Counted from the stretch's first letter, positions 1 to 8,016 are shown. The stretch: DNA of 64,000 bases from Robertmurraya siralis (GCF_005502275.1 NZ_SWLZ01000001.1:124001-188000); one strand, 5' to 3'. Notes: generated by a model not told the origin, from the sequence alone. Program-made: numbers and translations.

Positions 1-2
1 CG

Positions 3-53
3 CAAGTGGCCCTTTTGAAGGAACATAAAAATAGGGCAGAAGTGGAAACTTAA
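3..53 (+). CDS. possible C-terminal end of a gene that starts before the window
   Basis: An open frame runs in from the window edge and ends at TAA 51-53, giving the tail ALLKEHKNRAEVET. The charged, helical sequence would suit the C-terminal coiled coil of a MerR-type regulator, but 16 residues are too few to assign a family. It could also be chance. Confidence 0.25.
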   Translation, partial: QVALLKEHKNRAEVET

Positions 54-195
54 GAAAGAGAATTAAAAGGAGAATTTACTAAACTGGTCGATCAAATAAT
101 GATTGATTAGTCCTTTTTCATGCCCATCTAAAGATGTTTTTAAGGAAAGAGTTTCCGAGGTTGTAATGAGAGCGCCGGAATTTCCAAAGCCTAAT

Positions 196-235
196 AAAAA
201 AGTGCCGAACATTGTTAGGCTTAACTTGTTCGGCA
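196..235 (-). terminator. intrinsic terminator after the 161-aa membrane protein gene
   Basis: Arms TGCCGAACA (203-211) and TGTTCGGCA (227-235) pair perfectly around a 15-nt loop. Read on the minus strand the stem is followed by a T-run (complement of 196-202). It lies just past the stop of the minus-strand gene ending at 243. Confidence 0.75.
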
Positions 236-242
236 AAATGCA

Positions 243-728
243 TTATTGATGGAAATGACTTTCTAGTATCTTGCGCTTCTCAAAAAGCTTTTGAAAAGCA
301 TAATTTATTAATGAAAGTAAATAGAAAATGATAAAAATCGTTGTTGGTGTGTATTTTTTTAACTTATAGTGTCCTAATTTTTGAAATAAAGGATTCAAAA
401 GATACGCAAAGATAAAATCAATAATTAAATTTAGAAAAGCATATAATGAAAACTTTTTATATGTAGAATGGAACACCCACAAATTGATAGTAAAGAATGG
501 ACCTAATATAAAAGCTAGTGCATCAAAGACCATATATTTATAGCCACCTTTAACTCGCCACCAGTTAAAGATGGGATTTAAAAGAGTTTGGATTAAAAGA
601 ATGGAGGAACAAAACAATGTCACGGGTAAGAATCTTTTGAAAGATTGTTTTGGAAGAAAAATAAATAAAATGGTCCATAAAACAATGGCATTAAATATTC
701 TAAAAAAATTAACAAGCATAGCTGCCAC
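243..728 (-). CDS. CBO0543-family integral membrane protein
   Basis: 161 residues with four or five hydrophobic segments (about 8-25, 31-52, 68-88, 92-115, 128-148). The arrangement NWWRVKGGYKYMVFDALAF followed by GPFFTINLWVFH matches what I remember of the small membrane family called CBO0543 in Bacillus and Clostridium. Function is unknown; no catalytic motif is visible. The ATG start at 728 follows a purine-rich GGAGGTGGCAGCT stretch on the minus strand, so it should be efficiently translated. It stands alone with its own terminator. The family assignment is from memory of the pattern, so only moderately sure. Confidence 0.7.
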   Translation of the reverse strand: MAAMLVNFFRIFNAIVLWTILFIFLPKQSFKRFLPVTLFCSSILLIQTLLNPIFNWWRVKGGYKYMVFDALAFILGPFFTINLWVFHSTYKKFSLYAFLNLIIDFIFAYLLNPLFQKLGHYKLKKYTPTTIFIIFYLLSLINYAFQKLFEKRKILESHFHQ

Positions 729-1079
729 CTCCAGTTTTTCTTAAATTGTGCTATTTATTTTGTTTATATTCCGAGTTATTCATAAAAAACAAAAAGAGTT
801 CTAAAAGAAAATTCGGTTCACTATTGTTTGATTAATGACTCAATTTAATTAAAGTATTTTGTATTAGTGGTTGCTGTAATGTTTTTAGTGTTAGAGCATA
901 GAATACCGCATTCTTCTTGGCTATTACCGATGACGAGGAGTTTGACGGAAAGAGAGGGAGCGTAAAGGCTTCATGAGAAAAATAGAAAAAGGATAAATAG
1001 CATTTTTACGGCTATCTATCCTTTTTCTATTGGTAAGAATTTAAGTTTTATTCAGTACTTGTCAAAAAGAGTCGTTACT
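729..1079. other. intergenic region with no clear gene
   Basis: AT-rich, with a terminator at 981-1031. One open stretch, 906-977, reads as NTAFFLAITDDEEFDGKRG and looks protein-like, but it has no start or ribosome binding site and is preceded by a stop. It may be the remnant of a lost gene. No RNA or operator is recognised. Confidence 0.4.
981..1031 (-). terminator. intrinsic terminator after the Spx-like gene
   Basis: Long near-perfect inverted repeat (981-1001 with 1010-1031; AATAGAAAAAGGATA against TATCCTTTTTCTATT). On the minus strand it ends in CCTTTTTCTATTTTT. It lies about 50 bp past the stop of the gene ending at 1080. Its symmetry could also stop plus-strand transcripts. Confidence 0.7.
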
Positions 1080-1490
1080 CTATCCTTCAACTAAAAGATT
1101 ATTTTTGGTCTGCCATTTTAACCATTCGATTTTACGAGTTTTTCTTGGAAGAAATTGTCGAATATATTCTTCGTTGTAGCCAACCAGCAGTCTTTTTTCA
1201 TCCATAATAATCGGGCTTTTTAGTAATCTTGGATGCTTCTGGATGATTTCAAGTAGTTCGAGTAAAGATAATTCATCAAGATCTAAGTTCATATCCTTAT
1301 AGATTTTTGATCTTGTCGCGATAATTCCTTCAGTTCCGTCTAATGTCATTCGAAGGATGGCTTGCAATTCTCCTATTGTAAGAGGTTCTTTAATAATATT
1401 CCGATCAACATAAGAGATTTCATTCTTTTTCATCCACTGTCTTGCTTTCCTTGTTGATTTACATTCTAAGCCATAAATGGTTACTGTCAC
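1080..1490 (-). CDS. Spx/MgsR-type ArsC-family regulator with a single redox cysteine
   Basis: 136 residues, closely matching Spx in length and in motifs: RKARQWM near residue 15, ILRMTLDGTEGIIATRSK at 45-62, and a C-terminal GYNEEYIRQFLPRKTRKIE. Spx binds the alpha C-terminal domain of RNA polymerase and redirects transcription under thiol stress. Canonical Spx has CXXC near residue 10; here it reads C-K-S-T, so the intramolecular disulfide switch is missing while the rest of the fold is kept. It is probably a second Spx-like protein rather than the main one. GAGGAG lies upstream of the ATG. Expected to be a cytoplasmic ClpXP substrate by family analogy; that is inference. Confidence 0.85.
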   Translation of the reverse strand: MTVTIYGLECKSTRKARQWMKKNEISYVDRNIIKEPLTIGELQAILRMTLDGTEGIIATRSKIYKDMNLDLDELSLLELLEIIQKHPRLLKSPIIMDEKRLLVGYNEEYIRQFLPRKTRKIEWLKWQTKNNLLVEG

Positions 1491-1527
1491 TGTGCATTCT
1501 CCTCATTAAATTTTTTAAAAAATCTTT

Positions 1528-2142
1528 TTATTGTCGATATATGCCACGTTTTATTAGATCCATGCTGGTTGAAAATGCTTGTATAGCTTCTTCATCTGTT
1601 AACCCTTTTAATGTTTTCTCAACGAAATTATGAAAGGCAATAGCAGTTATAATTTTAAAGACATGTACTAGTTCATGATGTTCATTAATATTAAATCGAC
1701 TTGTATCAATTAATTCGGTTATTTCTTTAAAGATTGTATGATCACGAGTTACATCAAACATATTGGTGAAGGAATTTTCCACTTTATTTGTCGTATATAA
1801 GAGAGCGTTCCGTAAAAAATTTCGCTCTTCTTCATTTGGTAAAATAGTGAGGAAGTAATGATACATTTCCTTCATAGCCTCAATCATATCTCCATTATGT
1901 CTTCTTAATAATGCTAGAAAATACACCTTCGTCTTTTTTAATTTTTCTTCTAATAAATATGAATAGAGATCTTCTTTATCCTCAAAGTATTGATAGAAGC
2001 TCCCTCTTGGAATACCAGCAGTTTTGATAATATTGGCAATAGAAGCTTCAAAAAGAGGGACTCTAGCAAATTCCTTCTCTGCTGCTTCAATCAATGTATG
2101 AATTTTTTGTTGTGAAAGGTTAAAAAACGTTTGTTTAGGCAA
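1528..2142 (-). CDS. TetR/AcrR-family transcriptional repressor
   Basis: The N-terminal helix-turn-helix has the pattern IANIIKTAGIPRGSFYQYFE followed by DKEDLYSYLLEEKLKK, diagnostic of TetR regulators. The remaining ~140 residues are a helical ligand domain with no recognisable ligand signature. I place the start at TTG 2142, 204 aa, because GGAGG sits 8 nt upstream; a longer frame back to 2220 would run through operator sequence. Three copies of TATGACAnnnTGTCATA lie directly upstream (2168-2250), so autorepression is very likely. No divergent partner gene is present, so its wider target is not visible here. Confidence 0.88.
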   Translation of the reverse strand: MPKQTFFNLSQQKIHTLIEAAEKEFARVPLFEASIANIIKTAGIPRGSFYQYFEDKEDLYSYLLEEKLKKTKVYFLALLRRHNGDMIEAMKEMYHYFLTILPNEEERNFLRNALLYTTNKVENSFTNMFDVTRDHTIFKEITELIDTSRFNINEHHELVHVFKIITAIAFHNFVEKTLKGLTDEEAIQAFSTSMDLIKRGIYRQ

Positions 2143-2167
2143 TGTTCTTTCCTCCAACCTCGATCCA

Positions 2168-2184
2168 TATGACATCGTGTCATA
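2168..2184. promoter_or_regulatory. TetR operator copy 1
   Basis: Perfect palindrome TATGACA-TCG-TGTCATA, 26 bp upstream of the TTG start of the TetR gene. First of three identical half-site pairs. Confidence 0.8.
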
Positions 2185-2204
2185 TTTCCGTTGTTTTAAT
2201 AATA

Positions 2205-2221
2205 TATGACAGTGTGTCATA
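2205..2221. promoter_or_regulatory. TetR operator copy 2
   Basis: Perfect palindrome TATGACA-GTG-TGTCATA, centred 37 bp from copy 1. Confidence 0.8.
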
Positions 2222-2233
2222 TGTCAAATGATT

Positions 2234-2250
2234 TATGACACACTGTCATA
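2234..2250. promoter_or_regulatory. TetR operator copy 3
   Basis: Perfect palindrome TATGACA-CAC-TGTCATA, centred 29 bp from copy 2. The three spacers differ while the arms are identical, which is what a protein-binding site would show. Confidence 0.8.
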
Positions 2251-2608
2251 ATTTCATCATCTCATTGTTGATGAATGGTTGAAAAAAATAGGCCCGCTTC
2301 ATTGTTATTTCTAATTTGCACAATGGTTACAAGTTCAATCATGCAAAAATCAAAGTGATTTGTTAAGTGGAGTTATCTGAAAAAAAAAGACGAGGTACTA
2401 AATGCAAAGAGTATGGATTTTCCTTCATTTAGGGATGGTGTTGACTGCATAACCGATCGTTATACCTCACTGAGCATTAAAGGAGGAAAGCGAGAAAAAG
2501 ATTGAAATAGCTGGTGGTGTCTTTGAATTTCCTTTAATGAGAGTCTCAAAGGGAATATTGCCAATATGATGTTGGTAAAAATGTATGGGAAAGATGGGGA
2601 AAACTGAT
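2251..2608. other. intergenic region without a recognised gene
   Basis: Short overlapping minus-strand open frames here have no ribosome binding site and no family resemblance. I see no RNA or repeat in it. Confidence 0.4.
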
Positions 2609-2638
2609 GGAAAAGGAGCCAAAGAAAGCGCCTTTTCC
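2609..2638 (-). terminator. hairpin past the flavin oxidoreductase gene
   Basis: GGAAAAGG (2609-2616) pairs with CCTTTTCC (2631-2638), with an extra inner GC pair. It lies 25 bp beyond the stop of the gene ending at 2663. The T-run is weak, so the terminator call is tentative. Confidence 0.45.
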
Positions 2639-2662
2639 AATAGAAGAAATGTCCATTTTTTG

Positions 2663-3616
2663 TTAATTGCAAGACTCATATTCCATTTTCAGGTTGTCAA
2701 AGATCGTCTGCACAGGAAGAATGTCTTCAATTTCAGCGACTCTTGCCCCTGCAAATACGAGGCCATTTTCGCAATCTCCGTTCATGGATGTGACTAAAGA
2801 ATCCATCGTGCAAAAGCGATAGGAACAATTTTTTAGGCAATCAATGCATTTCTTGATTTTCACCTTTTTATCGCCACTTATCAGCTCAGAAAATCGGTTC
2901 TTAATTGCTCGTCCTTCCAGCCCTACGGTAGTTTTAACCATGATGATGTCTTCTTTTTTTGCCTGAACATATTTTTCTTTAAAAGTGAGTGGTGCATCGC
3001 ATTCGTTGCTTGCAACAAATCGAGTCCCCATTTGAACGCCGGATGCTCCCATTTGCACCGCACGAGCGATGTCCTTTCCCGTCATGATGCCCCCAGCAGC
3101 AATCACTGGAATTTTTACAGCTTCAACAACTTCCGGTAATATCGCAAATAGCGGTCGCTCAGTTCCTAAATGTCCACCTGCTTCATGACCTTCTACTACG
3201 ACAGCTGAAGCACCGAGCCGTTCTGACATTTTTGCCAGTCTGGCGGTTGAGACGATAGAGATGACGGGTATGTTTGCTTCTTTACCCCAGCTATACATAT
3301 CCCTAGAAATTCCAGCTCCAGAGATAATAAAATCCACTTTTTCTTCGAGTGCCACTTTCATTTTTTCTGCAAAATCGTTCATCGCAAATAGAACGTTTAC
3401 GCCAATATAGCCTTCATTTTTAATGGCTGCTTTTGCCTTCCTTATATGTAGCTTCAATTCCTCGATCGTAATGCCCGTTCCAGAAATAATACCAATTCCT
3501 CCAGCGTTTGCAACAGCTGATGCTAAACCACTTAACGAAATGCCTACCCCCATACCACCTTGAAGGATTGGAAATTTAGGAGCCATATGCCCGATTTTTA
3601 ATTGTGGAAAATTCAT
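2663..3616 (-). CDS. NAD(P)H-dependent flavin oxidoreductase, nitronate monooxygenase family
   Basis: 317 residues with the TIM-barrel, FMN-binding pattern of the 2-nitropropane dioxygenase/FabK family: PILQGGMGVG at the N-terminus, GASAVVVEGHEAGGHLG at about 140-156, IPVIAAGGI near 175 and GASGVQMGTRF near 195. Such proteins either oxidise nitronates or reduce enoyl-ACP (FabK); the sequence alone does not separate these. The C-terminal part carries a cysteine group, CIDCLKNCSYRFC (about 262-274), which could bind metal or an iron-sulfur cluster and is absent from many family members. Monocistronic on the minus strand, with a weak purine-rich site before ATG 3616. Confidence 0.85.
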   Translation of the reverse strand: MNFPQLKIGHMAPKFPILQGGMGVGISLSGLASAVANAGGIGIISGTGITIEELKLHIRKAKAAIKNEGYIGVNVLFAMNDFAEKMKVALEEKVDFIISGAGISRDMYSWGKEANIPVISIVSTARLAKMSERLGASAVVVEGHEAGGHLGTERPLFAILPEVVEAVKIPVIAAGGIMTGKDIARAVQMGASGVQMGTRFVASNECDAPLTFKEKYVQAKKEDIIMVKTTVGLEGRAIKNRFSELISGDKKVKIKKCIDCLKNCSYRFCTMDSLVTSMNGDCENGLVFAGARVAEIEDILPVQTIFDNLKMEYESCN

Positions 3617-4187
3617 AGGAAAACCCCATTTCTCAGGTATTTTTATTTCTCTTTATTATTCAATGGTTATCGCTAATTGAATAGTGACAAATATAATGCC
3701 TGGTCTTAAAAGTAGATGATAATTATTGAGATTTCACAAAATGTTCAAATATATTCTTTCCTATTTGGATTGTTGGTAAGATTGCAGGTCCAGCAATGAT
3801 TAGTTGAAGGCGTTGTTTAAAGCAATGAAGAAAGCTTGGTGGGTGAACGGCATCCTTTTGCTTAAACGGCGATGTAAGGAAGAGAAGCTACATTAAAAAA
3901 TAATCGACTTCAGGATCTGTTATATTTTATTGCCTTTTAATGATGAAAAATTTGACAAAATCGGTTATTTAGCCAAATTAGCTCTGCTTAGGAAAAAATT
4001 GGCGCAGTGATTTTGCGTAACCGCCTAATAAATTAAGAGGGAATGAAAATTCTCCTGACCATAAGCGAAGGACACTGAATATTCGTTTACTATCGTACCA
4101 TTGCTTTTGAAAAGTGAAATTGGTAAAAAATAACACGATTGTTCAGAAGAGATGATGGTGCATACAATGGCATCAGAGGTGATGAAT
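3617..4187. other. 570-bp intergenic region
   Basis: AT-rich, between divergent genes. It must contain the promoters of both neighbours, but I find no convincing sigma-A or sigma-K promoter, RNA or repeat in it. Confidence 0.35.
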
Positions 4188-5171
4188 ATGGTTAAATTTT
4201 TTATAGATCCTGGACATGGTGGGTCGGATTCAGGTGCTGTCGGTAACGGATTAAGAGAAAAGGATTTGACTTTAGCCATTGCATTAAAAATACGCAATTT
4301 ACTCCTCAATTATGAAAATACGGAAGTAAGATTAAGTCGGGTTAACGATATATTTGTATCACTATCTGAACGTGCACGATTAGCTAATTCGTGGGGAGCC
4401 AATTACTTCTTGTCCATTCATATTAACAGTGGAGGAGGCACAGGCTTTGAGACGTTTATTTATAACAGCCCGAGCAGTGCCACACTATCTTATCAAAATG
4501 TGATTCATCCGGCAATCTTAAGTCAACTAGGATTACGCGACAGGGGAAAAAAACGAGCTAATTTTGCGGTTTTAAGAGAAACGAATATGCCGGCAATCTT
4601 AACGGAAAATGGATTTATTGATCATGCGGATGATGCAAATAAATTAAAAACAACTGCTTTCTTGAATAAGGTTGCCACGGGGCATGTGGCCGGATTGGTT
4701 AAAGCGTTTGCGCTCAAACAAAAGAGCGGGACACAGCCTGTTTCAACACCAAAACCTGTAACAAGACCATCAGGGATTGTCAGCAAACCAGTCTCCGTTT
4801 TTCAGCAGTGGTTAAATGAAAAATATAAAACTAGTTTAGTTGTTGATGGAATCTATGGGGAAAAGACAAAGACCGCAGCTATTAAGGCGCTGCAAACGGA
4901 ACTTAATAAACAATACAACGCTCGTTTAGTTGTTGATGGAGTTTGGGGTTCAAAAACAAAAGCTGCTATTCGTTCAGTTGGTAAAGGCGCAAGAGGAAAC
5001 ATCGTTTTTATCATTCAAGGGTTGCTCTATTGCTTAGGTTATAGCCCACAAGGATTTGATGGGGTTTTTGGCGATAACACTGGGTTCGCTGTAAAGGCTT
5101 TTCAAAAGGATCGGAAGTTATCGCAAGATGGAATTGTTGGAAAGAACACGTTTGAAAAACTGCTCTCATAA
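4188..5171 (+). CDS. N-acetylmuramoyl-L-alanine amidase, CwlC-like, with peptidoglycan-binding repeats
   Basis: The first ~180 residues are an Amidase_3 domain: zinc-site motif FIDPGHGG at the start, LSIHINSGGGTGFE near 90, and catalytic LTENGFID near 140. The sequence closely follows B. subtilis CwlC, the sigma-K mother-cell lysis amidase, through RGKKRANFAVLRE. After a proline-rich linker the C-terminus holds two or three PG_binding_1-like units (VVDGIYGEKTK, VVDGVWGSKTK, GFDGVFGDNTG) instead of the SPOR repeats of CwlC. There is no signal peptide, as in CwlC. I chose ATG 4188 because AGAGGTG lies 6-7 nt upstream; a longer frame from 4152 adds a poor N-terminus. A role in mother-cell lysis is inferred. 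Confidence 0.88.
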   Translation: MVKFFIDPGHGGSDSGAVGNGLREKDLTLAIALKIRNLLLNYENTEVRLSRVNDIFVSLSERARLANSWGANYFLSIHINSGGGTGFETFIYNSPSSATLSYQNVIHPAILSQLGLRDRGKKRANFAVLRETNMPAILTENGFIDHADDANKLKTTAFLNKVATGHVAGLVKAFALKQKSGTQPVSTPKPVTRPSGIVSKPVSVFQQWLNEKYKTSLVVDGIYGEKTKTAAIKALQTELNKQYNARLVVDGVWGSKTKAAIRSVGKGARGNIVFIIQGLLYCLGYSPQGFDGVFGDNTGFAVKAFQKDRKLSQDGIVGKNTFEKLLS

Positions 5172-5180
5172 AGGTCAGAG

Positions 5181-5206
5181 ACCTCCCTGATTCATGGGAG
5201 GTTTTT
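5181..5206 (+). terminator. intrinsic terminator after the amidase gene
   Basis: ACCTCCC (5181-5187) pairs with GGGAGGT (5196-5202), followed by TTTTT. It starts 10 bp after the stop codon. Confidence 0.9.
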
Positions 5207-5218
5207 ACTCATTTATTT

Positions 5219-5379
5219 AGGCTTTATTAGATAATAAAGTAGATAAAACGACTTTTGGTTCATTTTGTGTGAAACCTTAGTTTTACACGTCTTTCAGTTT
5301 TGCTGAAAGGTTCTCTCTGATTTTATGAAATCAAAGAGAACATTAGCCAGAAATCAACACCGACATCTAACAAACCCTT
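5219..5379. repeat. MITE-like element, copy 1
   Basis: Termini AGGCTTTATTAGA and TCTAACAAACCCTT are inverted relative to each other. Inside are a GTGTGAAAC/GTTTTACAC hairpin, a CTTTCAG/CTGAAAG hairpin and a TCTCT...AGAGA hairpin. The same arrangement recurs at 37922, 48874, 55388, 56939 and, in degraded form, 29030 and 61711. No coding capacity. Confidence 0.7.
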
Positions 5380-5627
5380 GTATTAAGTTAGAAATAACTG
5401 CAAACTATCTTTCATAGTGGGATTTAATAAATGGGAAACCGAAAGGGCGCGTTTTTCATGTCTTTTTAGTCCATGAGAATTTTCGTGAGAGCGATTGTCA
5501 AAAAGGAGAAATAATATTTTATTGGTTTTATTTATTCTTGATTTTTTGTCACAAATTATGGCTGATTGCACCTAGACAACCCCCTGATAGAATTTTATAC
5601 TGAATGTAATTTAATAGTTTCCATTGA

Positions 5628-5832
5628 TAGGTATTGGATACATCGTTATCCAATTTAAGAGGGAAGTTCGGTGAAAATCCGTCACGGTACCCGCCACTGT
5701 AATTCGAAACGACCTGCTTTAATGCCACTTTCTTAACGGAGAAGGGAAGGCGCAGGAAGTGTTGAAGATAAGTCAGGAGACCTGCCTAATCAATGAACAC
5801 AACGAAACCTACGGGATAATAGGGAGGTGTTT
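5628..5832 (+). ncRNA. cobalamin riboswitch upstream of cbiMNQO
   Basis: Carries the conserved B12 box AGTCAGGAGACCTGCCT (5771-5787) and the upstream core segments GGGAAGTTCGGTGAAAATCC and CCGCCACTGT expected of the adenosylcobalamin class. It is followed by a rho-independent terminator (5895-5927), so control is probably by transcription attenuation: B12 binding shuts off cobalt import. Confidence 0.95.
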
Positions 5833-5894
5833 GCAAGAATACGGTAGTTTCATATGTTTGCAAGTTTATTGGAAACATATACAAATATATTCTG

Positions 5895-5927
5895 GGCATT
5901 CGAACCTATGGTTTGAATGCCTTTTTT
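5895..5927 (+). terminator. riboswitch-linked terminator before cbiM
   Basis: GGCATTCGAAC pairs with GTTTGAATGCC around a 5-nt loop, followed by TTTTTT. It lies about 65 nt past the riboswitch and 230 bp before cbiM, the position of an expression platform. Confidence 0.85.
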
Positions 5928-6029
5928 GCATCAGGAAATATACAACCTAATCGCTGAGGGTCTTGCTAGTAATCCGTGTATCTGCGGTCCAAGAGCAGCA
6001 AACGATAAGTAAAATTAACATTTTTAGTC

Positions 6030-6131
6030 GTTTGAATGGCGATCAGCATGAAGGAAAGCTTCGCTGACTAATCTTTGCAGGAATCATTCGAATTGAAATG
6101 GTTTTGAAGATGTGTCCTTGCACTTTTGTTC
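6030..6131 (+). repeat. structured intergenic element, copy A (before cbiM)
   Basis: Aligns with 12345-12446 and 29272-29376 through GGCGA..., a variable stem-loop, GCAGGAA..., and a tail with TCC-T-TGCAC-TTTTGTT. The stem GGAATCATT (6080-6088) with AATGGTTTT (6097-6105) is kept by compensating and G-U changes in the other copies. It ends about 13 nt before the cbiM ribosome binding site. It could be a leader RNA or a dispersed Bacillaceae repeat. Confidence 0.6.
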
Positions 6132-6153
6132 TGCCATTTGAAAAGGAGGATCT

Positions 6154-6918
6154 ATGATGAAGAAACAATCTATTTTTGTGCCAGCAGCAGTCATTTTATT
6201 TTTTGTAAGTTATTTTTGGTTCAATTCTTCTCGTCCGGCTTATGCCATGCATATTATGGAAGGTTTCCTTCCGGTGGGGTGGGCTGTTTTTTGGTGGATT
6301 GTTACCATTCCGTTTCTCATTTTTGGAATGAGATCAATTCAGAAAATCGTAAAAGAGAATCCTGAAGTGAAAATGATGTTAGGCTTAGCAGGTGCTTTTG
6401 CCTTTGTCTTATCTGCTTTAAAAATTCCTTCAGTAACCGGTAGTAGTTCTCATCCAACCGGGGTGGGGTTAGGAACCATCCTTTTCGGCCCATTAGTAAT
6501 GAGTGTGCTTGGAACGATTGTGCTACTCTTTCAGGCGTTATTGCTTGCACACGGCGGCCTAACGACATTTGGAGCCAATGCCTTTTCAATGGCTGTTGTG
6601 GGTCCGCTTATTGCCTTTGCGATCTATAAGCTGGGTACAAAATGGAAATGGTCTTTTTCTATTATCGTCTTTTTGGCAGCAATGTTTGCTGATTTGGGAA
6701 CCTACGTTATTACCTCTTTGCAGCTAGCTCTAGCTTTTCCGAGTGAGATTGGAGGAATAGCTGCTTCTTTCAGCAAGTTTGCGAGTATTTTTGCTCTTAC
6801 GCAAATTCCGCTTGCAATTAGTGAAGGATTATTAACTGTCATTGTGATGAACTTGATTAGAAAATATAATACTGATGAATTAAAGCTGTTGAATGTTTTG
6901 CATAAGGAGGCTCGATGA
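6154..6918 (+). CDS. cbiM: cobalt ECF transporter substrate-binding membrane subunit CbiM
   Basis: 254 residues. A signal-like N-terminus ends in RPAYA, so the mature protein would begin MHIMEGFLP, the metal-coordinating N-terminus typical of CbiM/NikM. Five to six further membrane segments follow, with the conserved [11 protein letters not shown] near 105 and [14 protein letters not shown] near 130. It binds Co(II) at the outer face and passes it to the CbiQO energising module. AAAAGGAGG precedes the start. First gene of a tightly overlapping cbiMNQO operon under the cobalamin riboswitch, which argues for cobalt rather than nickel. Confidence 0.95.
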   Translation: MMKKQSIFVPAAVILFFVSYFWFNSSRPAYAMHIMEGFLPVGWAVFWWIVTIPFLIFGMRSIQKIVKENPEVKMMLGLAGAFAFVLSALKIPSVTGSSSHPTGVGLGTILFGPLVMSVLGTIVLLFQALLLAHGGLTTFGANAFSMAVVGPLIAFAIYKLGTKWKWSFSIIVFLAAMFADLGTYVITSLQLALAFPSEIGGIAASFSKFASIFALTQIPLAISEGLLTVIVMNLIRKYNTDELKLLNVLHKEAR

Positions 6919-7226
6919 TGATGAAGAATGCGTTCCTTTTTCTAATTGTCGTTCTGTTAGCGATTATTCCTCTTTATATCGTCAATGATTCTGAGTTTGC
7001 GGGAGCCGATGGAGAAGCTGAGGAACAAATCGTTGAGATTGCTCCTGACTATGAGCCATGGTTTGACTCAATTTGGGAGCCGCCTGGCGGGGAAACGGAA
7101 AGTTTGCTATTTGCCTTGCAAGCGGTTATCGGTGCATTAATTATTGGCTATATATTCGGCTACTCAAAAGCAAGAAAGAGTTTCTCATATAAGGAGAATG
7201 TGAATAAAAAAGATGTTGCCAATTGA
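6915..7226 (+). CDS. cbiN: cobalt transporter accessory subunit CbiN
   Basis: 103 residues with two membrane segments, one N-terminal and one at about 70-90, around an acidic extracytoplasmic loop containing [20 protein letters not shown]. The loop motif is typical of CbiN, which helps load metal into CbiM. Its start overlaps the cbiM stop by 4 bp (ATGA), indicating translational coupling. Confidence 0.93.
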   Translation: MMMKNAFLFLIVVLLAIIPLYIVNDSEFAGADGEAEEQIVEIAPDYEPWFDSIWEPPGGETESLLFALQAVIGALIIGYIFGYSKARKSFSYKENVNKKDVAN

Positions 7227-8001
7227 CCAAATGGCGTATTGCAATGCATTTAGAAATGTTCATCCATTAGAGAAAGGAATCTTTGCTGCTTCCCTTCTCT
7301 TCTTCTCTTTATTATTAAAAAACGCTGCTAGTGCCATTTTCATCTTTGTGTTCATGAGTATTGTTATTGTTAAAGGGGCAAAGATTCCACTGTTGTATTA
7401 TATAAAATTACTGCTATTGCCCTCTTTCTTTTTATGTACAAGCGTTTTATTCATTCTTTTCTCCGTGGCACCAGTGAGCACGGAAATATTAAACATTCTT
7501 TTTCAAATAGAGATCGCAAATTGGAGAATTTATATCAGTGTCGACAATGCTGAGCAAGTTTTGGAGCTTTTTTTGTCCGTAATGGCTGGGGTAAGTTGCA
7601 TGTATTTTTTAATCCTGACCACTCCGATGCAACAAATCATTTGGTTATTGCAGAAAATGCGCCTGCCTTCATTATTTATTGAACTTTTCGTTGTGACGTA
7701 CCGATTTATTTTCGTTTTGCTTGAAAATATGAATGAAATTCGCATTGCACAAACAAGCAGACTCGGATATTTTCGGATAAAACAGAGCTTTTATTCTTTG
7801 GCACAGCTTATCATCAGTATATTTGTTAAATCGCTTAAAACAGCACAAGATGTACAAAAAGCCAGTGATTCCCGAGGAAATAATAGTGGGCAATTTTTAC
7901 AAGTTGAAATACAACAATCGTTTAACAAAAGAAATTGGCTTACGATTGGTTGCACAGTTTTTCTCACTTATTTTATTTTTTTCCTTGGCAAAAATGTTTA
8001 G
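7213..8001 (+). CDS. cbiQ: cobalt ECF transporter transmembrane subunit CbiQ
   Basis: 262 residues with about five hydrophobic segments and the EcfT coupling-helix region QTSRLGY...KSLKTAQDVQKASDSRGN (about 178-220), whose SRGN corresponds to the conserved Ala-Arg-Gly motif that contacts the ATPase. It joins CbiM/CbiN to CbiO in the membrane. The start at 7213 overlaps cbiN by 14 bp. More divergent than CbiM or CbiO, as is usual for this subunit. Confidence 0.92.
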   Translation: MLPIDQMAYCNAFRNVHPLEKGIFAASLLFFSLLLKNAASAIFIFVFMSIVIVKGAKIPLLYYIKLLLLPSFFLCTSVLFILFSVAPVSTEILNILFQIEIANWRIYISVDNAEQVLELFLSVMAGVSCMYFLILTTPMQQIIWLLQKMRLPSLFIELFVVTYRFIFVLLENMNEIRIAQTSRLGYFRIKQSFYSLAQLIISIFVKSLKTAQDVQKASDSRGNNSGQFLQVEIQQSFNKRNWLTIGCTVFLTYFIFFLGKNV

Positions 8002-8016
8002 GAGAGAACTGTCATC

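Noticed and set aside
906-977. Protein-like stretch reading AFFLAITDDEEFDGKRG
   Set aside because: No start, no ribosome binding site and an upstream stop; too short to assign a family.
5219-5379. Repeat copies as a CRISPR array
   Set aside because: Copies are scattered over 56 kb, differ in orientation, and have no regular spacers or cas genes.
6030-6131. Structured element as an M-box, Moco or NiCo riboswitch
   Set aside because: I could not match its conserved blocks to what I remember of those classes; a covariance search is needed to decide.
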